The notes: generated from the sequence alone by a model not told the origin. DNA of 64,000 nt from Prevotella sp. P5-108 (GCF_002251385.1 NZ_NPJJ01000032.1:22865-86864); one strand, 5' to 3'. Positions 1 through 9,174 are shown, numbered from the stretch's first letter. A program made the numbers and translations.

Positions 1-244
1 GCGCTCCGAACTCATGAAAAGCCAGCATAGCTTCGCCCAAAGAACTGGCTGTTGTCGAAGAGATATATTCACGGAATATAGGGAAAGTCTTCCACAGAGC
101 GTAGGCTTTGAACGCCAATATAATCTCCACGTCGGCTTCGGAAGCCACACGCTGTATCAGCGCCAGATTTCTACGCAGTCTCTCTTCCTCCAGAATATAC
201 ATTGGGCGATGGATTTCGCCATATGTCAGTCTATTTACCTTCAT
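1..244 (-). CDS. nspC: Carboxynorspermidine decarboxylase, N-terminal part (runs off the window)
   Basis: Reading the minus strand from an ATG at 244 gives 81 residues up to the window edge. The protein contains YILEEERLRRNLALIQ (about residues 16-31) and ILAFKAYAL (42-50), where Lys46 matches the PLP-binding lysine of fold-III decarboxylases. These are close to the N-terminus of carboxynorspermidine decarboxylase, which decarboxylates carboxynorspermidine/carboxyspermidine to make norspermidine or spermidine in the cytoplasm. The C-terminal part, with the substrate-binding cysteine and aspartate, lies outside the window. It is divergent from the ThiE-like gene at 354. Family recognition is by remembered sequence pattern; a diaminopimelate decarboxylase relative is the main alternative. 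Confidence 0.85.
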   Translation of the reverse strand, partial: MKVNRLTYGEIHRPMYILEEERLRRNLALIQRVASEADVEIILAFKAYALWKTFPIFREYISSTTASSLGEAMLAFHEFGA

Positions 245-325
245 CACAGTCTTAACCTAAGTCTATATTTTGGTGCAAAGTTAATTTTTTATTTGATTAT
301 AATTGCAGATTTAATGGTTTTTTCA

Positions 326-333
326 TACATTTG
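326..333 (+). promoter_or_regulatory. -7 promoter element TACATTTG
   Basis: Matches the Bacteroidetes TAnnTTTG consensus and lies 20 nt before the ATG at 354, so transcription probably starts near 340. This argues for the start at 354 (or 348). The -33 element is weak. Confidence 0.55.
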
Positions 334-353
334 CATCGTAAAAACGAATGCAG

Positions 354-962
354 ATGAAACTAGTCATAATGACCAAGTCCACTTTTTTTGTGGAAGAAGA
401 CAAAATACTAGCCAGCCTCTTTGATGAAGGTATGGACAATTTGCACCTTTTCAAGCCAGGTTCATCGCCCATGTATTCTGAGCGTCTGCTCACATTACTC
501 CCTAAAGATTTTTATAAGAAGATAACCGTCCACGAGCATTATTATTTGAATAATGAGTACCGTCTGGGCGGTATACATATAGACAACCCTGCCGACATTG
601 CCCCCAAAGGTTTCAAGGGTCAGCTGGGGCGTACATGTTCAGACCTGAGCATGTTGCGACAGATGAAGAAGGAAAGCAACTACGTCTTTCTGAAGAATAT
701 CTTCGACTGTATGGAATTCCCGGAAGAGAAATCCAACTTCAATCTTAATCAATTGGAGGATGCGGCCAAAGCCGGGTTGATAGACAAGAAAGTATATGCC
801 TTGGGAGGAATGAGTCTGGAAAGGATTCGCATTGCCAAAGCCTTAGGTTTCGGTGGTGTAGTGATATGCGGAGACCTGTGGAACAGATTTGACATACACA
901 ACCAGATTGATTTCAAAGAGCTGATTGGTCACTTTCAGCGTTTACGCAAAGCAACGAACTGA
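354..962 (+). CDS. Thiamine phosphate synthase-like protein (ThiE/TenI family)
   Basis: A 202-residue TIM-barrel-type protein. The stretches GGIHIDNP, GQLGRTCSD, YVFLKNIFD and ALGGM followed by GFGGVVICGDLW match the order of conserved strands in the ThiE/TenI family, which either joins HMP-pyrophosphate to thiazole phosphate or (TenI) aromatises the thiazole tautomer. The usual HLGQ substrate motif reads HIDN here, so a canonical synthase role is not certain. Start chosen at 354 because the promoter element sits at 326-333; ATG 348 in the same frame is possible. It is not in a thi operon; prs follows 36 nt downstream and may be co-transcribed, which would fit nucleotide/thiamine supply. Cytoplasmic. 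Confidence 0.75.
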   Translation: MKLVIMTKSTFFVEEDKILASLFDEGMDNLHLFKPGSSPMYSERLLTLLPKDFYKKITVHEHYYLNNEYRLGGIHIDNPADIAPKGFKGQLGRTCSDLSMLRQMKKESNYVFLKNIFDCMEFPEEKSNFNLNQLEDAAKAGLIDKKVYALGGMSLERIRIAKALGFGGVVICGDLWNRFDIHNQIDFKELIGHFQRLRKATN

Positions 963-998
963 TAAAAACCACTTGTATAATTAAAATAACGCATAAAA

Positions 999-1937
999 AT
1001 GAGTGAGAAAAACTCTTTTTTGGTGTTCTCGGGAACAAACACGAGATACCTTGCAGAAAAAATCTGCGCAAGTCTGAATTGCCAGTTGGGTAACCTTATC
1101 ATTACCAAATTCTCTGACGGCGAGTTTGCTGTATCGTACGAAGAGTCTATCCGTGGTCGTGATGTATTCCTGGTGCAGAGTACATTCCCCAACTCTGACA
1201 ATCTGATGGAGTTGTTGTTGATGATAGACGCAGCCAAGCGCGCATCGGCAAGACACATCAATGCGGTAATTCCCTACTTCGGATGGGCACGTCAGGACCG
1301 CAAAGACAAGCCACGCGTAAGCATTGGCGCCAAACTTGTGGCCGACCTGCTGAGTTGTGCCGGTGTAGACCGCGTCATTACAATGGATTTACACGCCGAC
1401 CAGATTCAGGGATTCTTCGACGTACCCGTAGACCACCTCTACGCATCTGGCGTCATCCTCCCCTACCTGCAGAGCTTGAAACTCAAGGACATGGTTATCG
1501 CCTCTCCCGACGTAGGTGGCTCAAAGCGCGCCAACTCGTATGCCAAATATCTGGGCTGTCCACTGGTGCTGTGCAACAAGACCCGCGCAAGAGCCAATGT
1601 GGTAGAAAGCATGCAAATTATCGGTGATGTGAAAGACAAGAATGTTATCATCGTTGACGATATGGTTGACACCGCTGGTACCATTACCAAGGCTGCCAAC
1701 ATCATGAAGGAAGCCGGCGCAGCCAGCGTGAGAGCCTGTGCTTCACACTGCGTAATGAGCGGCCCCGCCAGCGACCGCGTACAGCAGTCCGAACTGGAAG
1801 AGATTGTATTTACAGACTCTATCCCCTACACCAACCGCTGCTCCAAGGTAAAGCAGCTGTCTGTAGCTGATATGTTTGCAGAGACCATACGTCGTGTGGT
1901 TGAAAACGAAAGCATCTCTTCACAGTATCTGTTATAA
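999..1937 (+). CDS. prs: Ribose-phosphate pyrophosphokinase (PRPP synthetase)
   Basis: A 312-residue protein of the usual length for class I PRPP synthetase, which makes PRPP from ribose 5-phosphate and ATP for purine, pyrimidine, NAD, histidine and tryptophan synthesis. Visible motifs are FSDGEFAVSYEESIRGRDVF (38-57), the ATP loop PYFGWARQDRKDKPR (92-106), the PRPP synthetase signature from Asp130 (DLHADQIQGFF) and the PRPP-binding loop VIIVDDMVDTAGT (216-228) with the acidic pair Asp220-Asp221. Cytoplasmic, normally hexameric. Its stop codon overlaps the start of the following lipoprotein gene by one base, indicating translational coupling. Confidence 0.97.
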   Translation: MSEKNSFLVFSGTNTRYLAEKICASLNCQLGNLIITKFSDGEFAVSYEESIRGRDVFLVQSTFPNSDNLMELLLMIDAAKRASARHINAVIPYFGWARQDRKDKPRVSIGAKLVADLLSCAGVDRVITMDLHADQIQGFFDVPVDHLYASGVILPYLQSLKLKDMVIASPDVGGSKRANSYAKYLGCPLVLCNKTRARANVVESMQIIGDVKDKNVIIVDDMVDTAGTITKAANIMKEAGAASVRACASHCVMSGPASDRVQQSELEEIVFTDSIPYTNRCSKVKQLSVADMFAETIRRVVENESISSQYLL

Positions 1938-2455
1938 TGAAGATAACTTATAAGACACTACTTATTGGAGTGGCAACCGTCTTGTTTATGGGCGGTTGTC
2001 ACTCCAATGCGTCTAAGGCTCCTGTCGAAAGCAGTGTAGCGAAAGACACGATAGCCAACGTACAACTCTATGACCTGCAGCGCAACACCGCCAACCTCTA
2101 TGACGAGATAAGCAAGAACAAACTTACCGTAATAGACTTCTGGGCATCCTGGTGTGGTCCTTGCCGTATGGAGGCGCCCAACCTGATAGAGATATACAAC
2201 GACTATAAGGACAATGGGCTGGGATTTGTCGGCATCTCGCTTGACGGCGAATACAAGAAGTGGACTGAAGGCATCGAACAGCTGCAATTGCCCTGGCCAC
2301 AATACTCGGACCTCAGACAATGGGATGACACTCTGGCAAGAATGTATAACATTGAAAGTATTCCACACACTATCATCGTCAACAGCAAAGGCGAGATTCT
2401 GGCCCAAGGACTGAGAGGCGATGAGTTGAGACGCTTTATCGACACCCAACTATAA
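1937..2455 (+). CDS. TlpA/ResA-like thioredoxin-fold lipoprotein
   Basis: A 172-residue protein with a signal sequence ending in a lipobox (LFMGGC, Cys21), so it is predicted to be lipid-anchored in the cell envelope. The thioredoxin-like core carries WASWCGPC, active-site cysteines 73 and 76, followed by the AhpC/TlpA-type GISLDGEYKKW and the cis-Pro region SIPHTIIV. Members reduce disulfides in exported proteins or in cytochrome c maturation. The ATG overlaps the prs stop (ATAATGA), so it is in the prs operon although a functional link to PRPP is not obvious. A strong hairpin terminator follows at 2505. Confidence 0.88.
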   Translation: MKITYKTLLIGVATVLFMGGCHSNASKAPVESSVAKDTIANVQLYDLQRNTANLYDEISKNKLTVIDFWASWCGPCRMEAPNLIEIYNDYKDNGLGFVGISLDGEYKKWTEGIEQLQLPWPQYSDLRQWDDTLARMYNIESIPHTIIVNSKGEILAQGLRGDELRRFIDTQL

Positions 2456-2504
2456 AAAGCGGAGTATGGCTGTATCCATGATAATAGCCATAACGCAAAA
2501 TATA

Positions 2505-2558
2505 CAAAGAGAAAAGGAGACATTCACCACATTCGGCGATTGTCTCCTTTTCTCTTTG
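2505..2558. terminator. Bidirectional intrinsic terminator, 18-bp stem
   Basis: Arms 2505-2522 (CAAAGAGAAAAGGAGACA) and 2541-2558 are exact reverse complements with an 18-nt loop. It lies between the convergent TlpA-like (+) and esterase (-) genes and can serve both, although the U-tract is short. Confidence 0.85.
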
Positions 2559-2572
2559 TTGTCCAGTACGTG

Positions 2573-3979
2573 CTATTTGATAATTTCGGCTATGGCTTTA
2601 GCCATCTCGGCCGCACCTTTGGCTGATGGATGTACGCCATCGCTCAACATAAACTCCGGCTTAGAAGTCATACGCTCGCGAATGTCTATAATCTCACACT
2701 TGTTCTTCTTGGCCAACTTGCGAATAATGGGGATAATCTCGTTTTCAATCACCGTATTATTGATGTCATTCGGATTGACCATCTTGTTGGAAGCAACCAA
2801 GGGAAGCATCAGATAAATCTTAGGAGAAGAAGGCAGACGCTTCAGGCTGTCTATCATCTGCTGCATATCATGGGCAAACTCCTTTCCATATTGCCAGTTA
2901 TGGGCTTTGGAATCATTGGTACCCAACTTAATGATGGCAATATTGGGATTGAAATCAAGAGCCTCACGCCATGCCTGCTCCTTCATATAAGGGTAGTCAC
3001 CCTTGTTGAGCATGGTACGGGCGCCGACGCCATAATTCTCCACATGATAGCCTTCGCCAAGCAAATTCTGCATTTGGGCAGGATAGCCAAACTGAGAGCG
3101 CATATCAATACCCGAACCGTCGGTGATACTATTACCGATACAAGCTACACGGACGGCATCGCGGCGATGACTGGGCAACTGGTTGAGCCATGAGGTAAGA
3201 TTGCCAAGCATCTCATCGTGATACTTGAACTTGGAATTAAATCCAAAGCCATGTCCACCAGAGGGATAAATATAAAGCGCGCATTTGCCACCCTTGGAAC
3301 GCATGGCAGAATAATAAGCCACGGCATTGGTCACAGGAGGAACGCTCACATCGTCATTGGCCAACAAGAGAATGGCGGGCGGGGGAAGATGACGCTGCAC
3401 ATGGAGCTGATTGCTGAATTCCTTGACGAGCTCTGGATTATGCCATTCCTTTCCCAACAGGTTTTTAGCCGAACCGGCATGACCTTTTTTCTCGTCCATC
3501 GAGATGACGGGATAGAAAAAGATGGAGAAGTTGGGACGATGGGCGAAATCGGCATGGGTAGAGATAGTCGAAGCAAGATGTCCGCCAGCCGAAGAACCCA
3601 TGATTCCGACATCATAGGGATTGACATGCCATACATCAGCACTATCGCGCACCATCTTCATGGCAGCCATAGCATCGCCGATAGGAAGCTGACGGTTACC
3701 ATGTGGCAAACGATACTTCAACACAAAGCAGGCAATTCCCTGCTGATTGAAATACTCTGCCCAGTCGGTACCTTCATGCTGCATAGCGACTATCCAGTAA
3801 GCTCCACCAGGGCAGACTACCACGGCACGACCGGTGGCCTTCTCTGCAGAAGGAAGGAAACAACTGAGGGTGGCCTTGCCATCCTCGCTCACCGGCACTA
3901 CAAACGAACGGCTCGTAGATTGAGCCTTGACCATTATCGCACATAAAGCGATGAGAATGAATAAATAAACTCTTTTCAT
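2573..3979 (-). CDS. Secreted two-domain esterase: alpha/beta hydrolase plus SGNH/GDSL hydrolase
   Basis: A 468-residue protein with a signal peptide (about 1-19, cut after VKAQ). Domain 1 (about 25-270) is an acetylxylan esterase/BD-FAE-like alpha/beta hydrolase: oxyanion loop CPGGAYW (56-62), nucleophile elbow GSSAGG (128-133, Ser130), acidic residue near Asp209/210 and histidine in GGHGFG (His243). Domain 2 (about 276-468) is an SGNH hydrolase: GNSITDG (282-288, Ser284), block-III GTND (353-356) and DGVH (447-450). Both catalytic sites look complete. Such two-domain enzymes remove acetyl or other acyl groups from plant polysaccharides; the exact substrate is unknown and no polysaccharide-utilisation genes are adjacent. 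The SDR gene lies 62 nt upstream on the same strand. Confidence 0.87.
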   Translation of the reverse strand: MKRVYLFILIALCAIMVKAQSTSRSFVVPVSEDGKATLSCFLPSAEKATGRAVVVCPGGAYWIVAMQHEGTDWAEYFNQQGIACFVLKYRLPHGNRQLPIGDAMAAMKMVRDSADVWHVNPYDVGIMGSSAGGHLASTISTHADFAHRPNFSIFFYPVISMDEKKGHAGSAKNLLGKEWHNPELVKEFSNQLHVQRHLPPPAILLLANDDVSVPPVTNAVAYYSAMRSKGGKCALYIYPSGGHGFGFNSKFKYHDEMLGNLTSWLNQLPSHRRDAVRVACIGNSITDGSGIDMRSQFGYPAQMQNLLGEGYHVENYGVGARTMLNKGDYPYMKEQAWREALDFNPNIAIIKLGTNDSKAHNWQYGKEFAHDMQQMIDSLKRLPSSPKIYLMLPLVASNKMVNPNDINNTVIENEIIPIIRKLAKKNKCEIIDIRERMTSKPEFMLSDGVHPSAKGAAEMAKAIAEIIK

Positions 3980-4041
3980 TGTTTTGTTAGATTATCTTTT
4001 TATTCTTAATTTTCATGGATATTACGCTCCTCGCCCACACC

Positions 4042-4773
4042 CTAATAACGATGCCCAAGCGGAAGATGCCGCCAAAGGCAATTGGGCACAAGGCGCCAGA
4101 AAAACACCAAAAGGCGATAACGCCAATCGATAACCACCACATGGCGCCGACGGTATATGCTGCGGACGATGTGGCGGGCCACCACTTCAGGCTTCATCTT
4201 CATGGGAAAGCCAGAACCGGCAATGAGCGCAGTGTCAACAAAACCAGGACGGATGTCAGTAAACCGAATGGGGAGTCGCTGGGAATAAGCCAACTGCTCC
4301 AAAGCCTGGATATAGGTATTCTGAAAGGATTTGGTCGCACTGTAGGAAGGCGCCGGAGCAAGTCCTTTCACACCAGCTATCGAAGAGATAACAGCAATAT
4401 GCCCTCCCCCATGCGTTTTCATATACTGAAAGGCAACATTGACAAGCCGGCAAAATCCCACCACATTGGTATTGACGGTATTCATCTCTATCTGCGACTC
4501 CAAATCAAGGTTCTGCGAGCCGATACCAGCCGCATGGAAGTACAGGTCGACACCACCAAGGCGGTCTATAAGTGCCAAAAGACGGTCAGGCGCATCAGGC
4601 ATGGTGACATCGCACAGCGCATAGTCAACACGGTCATCAGCCATTTCGCGAAGAGAGACAAGAGGCTGTTCTCTACGCGCCATAAGCCCCACTTGCCATC
4701 CATCACGGATAAGACGGCATGCCACTTCACGGCCAATACCCGATGAAGCTCCTACTATTATTGCCTTTTTCAT
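4042..4773 (-). CDS. Short-chain dehydrogenase/reductase (SDR)
   Basis: A 243-residue classical SDR. The nucleotide-binding motif GASSGIG is at 8-14, HAAGIG follows at 80-85, the active-site serines are near 130-131 and the YxxxK pair is Tyr144/Lys148. The C-terminal 40 residues are basic and hydrophobic (VVVIDWRYRLLVFFWRL), which suggests membrane association. Substrate cannot be told from the sequence. A TAATTTTG -7 element ends only 5 nt before the start codon, so the mRNA is probably leaderless. The esterase gene follows 62 nt downstream and could be co-transcribed. Confidence 0.85.
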   Translation of the reverse strand: MKKAIIVGASSGIGREVACRLIRDGWQVGLMARREQPLVSLREMADDRVDYALCDVTMPDAPDRLLALIDRLGGVDLYFHAAGIGSQNLDLESQIEMNTVNTNVVGFCRLVNVAFQYMKTHGGGHIAVISSIAGVKGLAPAPSYSATKSFQNTYIQALEQLAYSQRLPIRFTDIRPGFVDTALIAGSGFPMKMKPEVVARHIVRSIYRRRHVVVIDWRYRLLVFFWRLVPNCLWRHLPLGHRY

Positions 4774-4778
4774 CGTAA

Positions 4779-4786
4779 CAAAATTA
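4779..4786 (-). promoter_or_regulatory. -7 promoter element TAATTTTG for the SDR gene
   Basis: Minus-strand TAATTTTG, 5 nt from the ATG at 4773. Transcription would begin at or next to the start codon. Confidence 0.6.
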
Positions 4787-4824
4787 CGAAAAATAGATGG
4801 AAAACAGAGAAAAACTGCAGATTA

Positions 4825-4856
4825 TTTGTTTTTTCACGCGATTTCTACTATTTTTG
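4825..4856 (+). promoter_or_regulatory. Promoter for sppA: TTTG-N20-TATTTTTG
   Basis: A TTTG -33 element at 4825-4828 and TATTTTTG at 4849-4856 with a 20-bp spacer, close to the Bacteroidetes sigma consensus. It excludes the upstream in-frame ATG at 4826 as the sppA start. Confidence 0.72.
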
Positions 4857-4897
4857 CATTATATTTATATATTATAATAGGTATATCACACATAAAT

Positions 4898-6676
4898 ATG
4901 AATAGTTTTATAAAACAAGTATTGGCTACGGTAGTGGGCATTATGCTTTTCTTCCTCATTACCGGCGTTATTGCCACTATGAGCTTGGTGGGAATGATTG
5001 CATCAAGCGAAGCGACAAAGAATGTAAAGGAAAACTCTGTCCTGGTCATCAATCTCTCTGGCGTGATGAAAGAACGCAGCCAAGATAATGTCCTCAACAA
5101 GCTGACAAGAAATGCCACCAGCAATCCTGGTCTGGAGAACACCTTAGCCGCCATTAAGAAAGCCAAAGACAACAAAGATGTCAAAGGCATTTATCTGGAA
5201 GCCGGCTTGTTCAGCACCGACTTTGCCTCGCTCCAGGAACTTCGACAGGCTCTGGCCGATTTCCGCAAAAGCGGTAAGTGGATTGTTGCTTATGGCGAAA
5301 CCTATACACAAGGTACATATTATCTGGCATCGGTTGCCAACAAAGTATATCTCAATCCCCAAGGCAGTCTGGACTGGCATGGCATCGCTGCCGAGCCTAT
5401 GTTTGTCAAAGACCTGCTTGCCAAGTTTGGCATCAAGATGCAGGTGGTAAAGGTAGGCAAATACAAGAGTGCCACAGAAATGTACACCGAAGACAAGATG
5501 AGCGATTCCAACCGCGAACAAGTCAAGAGATATATCGATGGCCTCTGGGGCAATATGTGCAAGGCGGTGTCAACGAGCAGAAGTATAAGCGTGGACAAGC
5601 TCAATGAATACGCAGACAACATGTTGCTCTTTGATGACCAGAAAACACTGATTAACCGCAAGCTCATCGACGGCCTGCTCTATACTGACCAAGTGAAGGG
5701 CGTAGTCAAGAGCATGCTGAAGATAGACAGCGACGAGTCTATCAACCAGATTTCCGTTGCGGATATGGGCAATGTCAAGGAATCTTCTACCGATGGAGAA
5801 GAGATTGCCGTTTATTATGCCTACGGCAACATTGTCAACACCCCACTTGAGGCATCAGGAGGCCTGTTGGGCAACGACGACTACATCATAGCCACCGACG
5901 TGTGCAAAGACCTGCAGAAACTTGCCGACGACGAAGATGTCAAAGCCGTTGTATTGCGCATCAACTCTGGAGGCGGCAGCGCTTATGCCTCTGAGCAGAT
6001 GTGGCACCAGATAGAGATGCTCAAGAAGAAGAAACCAGTAGTAGTATCTATGGGTGGAATGGCCGCATCGGGTGGCTACTACATGAGCTGCAACGCCAAC
6101 TGGATTGTGGCTGAGCCGACCACACTCACCGGAAGTATCGGAATCTTTGGCGTCATCCCAGACCGAAGCCAACTGCTTACGCAGAAGTTGGGCATAAAGT
6201 TTGACGAGGTAAAGACCAACAAGAACTCCACATTCGGCAGCAGCGCCCGCCCGATGAATGCAGACGAGCAGGCCATACTGCAGAGTTATATCAATCGCGG
6301 CTATTCCCTCTTCCTCAAACGCGTAGCCGACGGCAGAAAGATGAAGGTCGAGCAAGTGAATGAGATTGCACAGGGCCATGTCTATCTCGGTCAGGATGCC
6401 ATAGGTCTGAAACTGGTAGACGAATTGGGCGGAATAGACCAAGCCATTGCCAAAGCTGCAAAGCTCGCCAAACTGGACCAATACTATACAAGCAGTTATC
6501 CCGGCGAGCCCGACTTCCTTGCGGCTCTGCTTACCGACGTACAGGAAGGCAACTATCTTGACGAGCAGATGCGTGCTGGACTTGGCGAATACTATGAGCC
6601 ATTCAAGCTCCTCAAGAGCCTGAACAAGATGGATGTCATCCAAGCCCGTATGCCCTTTTACATGAATCTGAGATAA
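4898..6676 (+). CDS. sppA: Signal peptide peptidase SppA (long form)
   Basis: 592 residues from the ATG at 4898, chosen because the open frame further upstream overlaps the promoter. One N-terminal membrane segment (about 5-30, VLATVVGIMLFFLI) anchors two tandem peptidase_S49 domains, the layout of the 67-kDa SppA type. The first domain carries the general-base lysine region ANKVYLNPQG (near residue 148) and the second the nucleophile in MAASGGYY (serine near 390), as in E. coli SppA, where the dyad is built from both halves. SppA degrades signal peptides left in the inner membrane. lpxK begins two bases after its stop, so the two form an operon. Confidence 0.95.
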   Translation: MNSFIKQVLATVVGIMLFFLITGVIATMSLVGMIASSEATKNVKENSVLVINLSGVMKERSQDNVLNKLTRNATSNPGLENTLAAIKKAKDNKDVKGIYLEAGLFSTDFASLQELRQALADFRKSGKWIVAYGETYTQGTYYLASVANKVYLNPQGSLDWHGIAAEPMFVKDLLAKFGIKMQVVKVGKYKSATEMYTEDKMSDSNREQVKRYIDGLWGNMCKAVSTSRSISVDKLNEYADNMLLFDDQKTLINRKLIDGLLYTDQVKGVVKSMLKIDSDESINQISVADMGNVKESSTDGEEIAVYYAYGNIVNTPLEASGGLLGNDDYIIATDVCKDLQKLADDEDVKAVVLRINSGGGSAYASEQMWHQIEMLKKKKPVVVSMGGMAASGGYYMSCNANWIVAEPTTLTGSIGIFGVIPDRSQLLTQKLGIKFDEVKTNKNSTFGSSARPMNADEQAILQSYINRGYSLFLKRVADGRKMKVEQVNEIAQGHVYLGQDAIGLKLVDELGGIDQAIAKAAKLAKLDQYYTSSYPGEPDFLAALLTDVQEGNYLDEQMRAGLGEYYEPFKLLKSLNKMDVIQARMPFYMNLR

Positions 6677-6678
6677 CA

Positions 6679-7854
6679 ATGAGAACCGAAGGAGATTTTA
6701 TCAAAATCAACGAATGGCTTTCACCGCTAAGCTGGCTCTACGGCTTAGGGGTGAAATTCCGCAATCTGCTGTTTGATACCGGCGTATTGAAATCACAGTC
6801 GTTTAACACGCCGGTTATCTCCGTAGGCAATATCACCGTAGGCGGTTCCGGTAAGACACCACATGTGGAATACTTGATAAGTCTGCTGCAAGACTACGTG
6901 CCCGTCACCGTATTGTCACGTGGATACAAGCGCAAGACCAAAGGCTACCAACTGGCCAACGCCCACTCTACCATGAGTGACATCGGCGACGAACCGTATC
7001 AGATGAAGATGAAGTTTGACTCTATACACATTGCTGTAGATGCCAAACGCACACGAGGAATAGCACATATCATCAACGACAAGGAGACACGCGACACCGG
7101 AGCCATCCTTCTTGACGATGCCTACCAGCACCGCTATGTGAAGCCGGGCATCAACATTCTGTTGGTCGACTACCACCGACTCATCATCTACGACCGTCTG
7201 CTTCCTGCAGGCCGACTCAGAGAGCCAGCCACCGAGAAGAAGAGAGCAGACATCGTGATTGTCACCAAATGTCCGAAGGACCTGAAGCCAATGGAGTACA
7301 GGGTACTGACCAAGGCTATGAATCTGTTCCCATTCCAGGAACTCTACTTCACCACCATCGACTATGACAACCTGAAGGGAATATACAACGGCAAAAGCCT
7401 AAGCCTGAAGGAGATAGCCAACAAGAAGATTGTCTTGCTCACAGGCATTGCATCTCCCAAACAGATTGTCACAGACCTGTCTCCGCTCTGCAACAGCATA
7501 ATCCCTATTACCTTCGGCGACCACCACGCCTTCACAGACAAGGATATCGAGTATATCAACCAGCGCTATCAGGAGGTAGACGGCGACAAGGTGATTGTAA
7601 CCACCGAGAAGGATGCGACCCGCCTGACAGAGATAGAGGGACTCAGCGAGGAAATCAAGTCGAATATCTATGCACTCCCTATCCATGTCACTTTTATGCT
7701 CGGACAAGGAGAGAAATTCAACCATAAGATTCTGAGTTACGTACGCAAGAACTCCCGTAATGCCAAGTTGCTCAAGGCCAAAAACGAGCAGCCTGCCAAA
7801 AACAGCAGCAAGCCCGTCAACAAGCCACGGACCATAAGTTTTAAGAACAATTGA
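6679..7854 (+). CDS. lpxK: Tetraacyldisaccharide 4'-kinase
   Basis: A 391-residue protein beginning with the LpxK pattern SPLSWLYGLGVKFRN. The P-loop GNITVGGSGKTP spans 50-61, followed by LSRGYKRK, GDEP and DDAYQHR. LpxK phosphorylates the 4' position of the lipid A disaccharide at the cytoplasmic face of the inner membrane. A lysine/serine-rich tail of about 40 residues beyond the core is longer than in E. coli (328 residues). It is coupled to sppA (2-nt gap), and thiL starts 69 nt downstream. Confidence 0.95.
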   Translation: MRTEGDFIKINEWLSPLSWLYGLGVKFRNLLFDTGVLKSQSFNTPVISVGNITVGGSGKTPHVEYLISLLQDYVPVTVLSRGYKRKTKGYQLANAHSTMSDIGDEPYQMKMKFDSIHIAVDAKRTRGIAHIINDKETRDTGAILLDDAYQHRYVKPGINILLVDYHRLIIYDRLLPAGRLREPATEKKRADIVIVTKCPKDLKPMEYRVLTKAMNLFPFQELYFTTIDYDNLKGIYNGKSLSLKEIANKKIVLLTGIASPKQIVTDLSPLCNSIIPITFGDHHAFTDKDIEYINQRYQEVDGDKVIVTTEKDATRLTEIEGLSEEIKSNIYALPIHVTFMLGQGEKFNHKILSYVRKNSRNAKLLKAKNEQPAKNSSKPVNKPRTISFKNN

Positions 7855-7923
7855 TTCGCGTACGCAATGCCACTTCCCGGCACAGGACTACTATAACTAA
7901 TGATTAAACGTTCATAAACAATA

Positions 7924-9036
7924 ATGACTGATATTTCAAAACTGGGTGAGTTTGGACTTATCGACAGACTCACCAAAGACATCAAGCCCAAAAACGATTC
8001 AACAATCTACGGTGTAGGCGACGACTGCGCCGTACTCAATTATCCCGACACCAGAGTACTGACCACAACAGACATGCTGATGGAAGGCGTCCATTTTGAC
8101 CTGACCTACATCACCATGCAGCAGTTAGGCTACAAGGCTGCCATGGTCAACCTCAGCGATGTCTTTGCCATGAATGGCAGTCCGCGACAGCTGCTGGTCA
8201 GTATGGCAGTAGACAAGCGTTTCGATGTAGAAAGCATCGACGACTTCTACACCGGCCTCAGACAAGCCTGCGACAAGTGGAATGTAGATATCATAGGTGG
8301 AGACACCACCTCTTCGCGCACCGGTCTTGCCATAAGCATCACCTGCATCGGCGAAGCACAGGAAAAGGACATCGTCTATCGCAACGGGGCTTCAGAGACC
8401 GACATCATCTGCGTGAGTGGTGACCTGGGGGCCGCCTATATGGGTTTGCAGCTGCTTGAGCGCGAGAAGAACATCTTCTACGAGCAATACGATGCTCTGT
8501 CACAGAAGGTAAAGAAAGCCGAAAAGAGCGGTGACAAAGATGCGCTGAAAGCCCTCAGCAGCGAGGAAGAGGCGCTACGCATGTATCAGCCCGATTTTGC
8601 CGGCAAAGAATACATCATTGACCGACAGTTGCGCCCCGAAGCCCGCGGTGACATCATGGCCCAACTGCACGAAGCCAACATACACCCCACGGCGATGATG
8701 GATATCTCCGACGGACTAAGCAGCGAGATACTGCACATCTGCAACCAGAGCCATTGCGGGTGTCGTATCTATGAGAACAAGATACCTATCGACTACCAGA
8801 CTGCAGTCATGGCTGAAGAACTGAATATGAACGTGACGACCTGCGCGCTCAATGGTGGCGAAGACTACGAACTGTTGTTCACTGTTCCCATTGGCGACCA
8901 CGAGAAGCTGAATGGAATGGACAACATCAAGCAGATAGGCTACATTACTAAAGAAAGCCTGGGAAAAATGCTCATTACAAGAGATGGAAATGAGTTTGAA
9001 CTTACAGCCCAGGGGTGGAACCCGCTTAAACATTAA
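7924..9036 (+). CDS. thiL: Thiamine-monophosphate kinase
   Basis: A 370-residue AIR-synthase-fold kinase. Motifs: VGDDCAVL (31-38), TTDMLMEGVHF, MVNLSDVFAM, GGDTTSS, SGDLGAAY, MMDISDGLSSE and NGGEDYELLF, all typical of ThiL, which phosphorylates thiamine monophosphate to the active cofactor TPP. It carries a charged insertion near 195-220 (VKKAEKSGDKDALK) between the domains, common in Bacteroidetes ThiL. No own promoter is evident in the 69-nt gap, so it may be read from the sppA promoter. Confidence 0.95.
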   Translation: MTDISKLGEFGLIDRLTKDIKPKNDSTIYGVGDDCAVLNYPDTRVLTTTDMLMEGVHFDLTYITMQQLGYKAAMVNLSDVFAMNGSPRQLLVSMAVDKRFDVESIDDFYTGLRQACDKWNVDIIGGDTTSSRTGLAISITCIGEAQEKDIVYRNGASETDIICVSGDLGAAYMGLQLLEREKNIFYEQYDALSQKVKKAEKSGDKDALKALSSEEEALRMYQPDFAGKEYIIDRQLRPEARGDIMAQLHEANIHPTAMMDISDGLSSEILHICNQSHCGCRIYENKIPIDYQTAVMAEELNMNVTTCALNGGEDYELLFTVPIGDHEKLNGMDNIKQIGYITKESLGKMLITRDGNEFELTAQGWNPLKH

Positions 9037-9142
9037 TTCACATTTAAGCCCTATAACGCCGTTTTTCACACAACAACTGTTAACAAAGTGAAATTCGGCA
9101 TTATTTTCTTAGGCATTATGCTTGTAGTTCCAGAAAATGTTG

Positions 9143-9150
9143 TACCTTTG
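9143..9150 (+). promoter_or_regulatory. -7 promoter element TACCTTTG for tRNA-Phe
   Basis: TAnnTTTG match 24 nt before the mature tRNA 5' end. Confidence 0.6.
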
Positions 9151-9174
9151 CACACGCAAACAAGAAACAACGAT

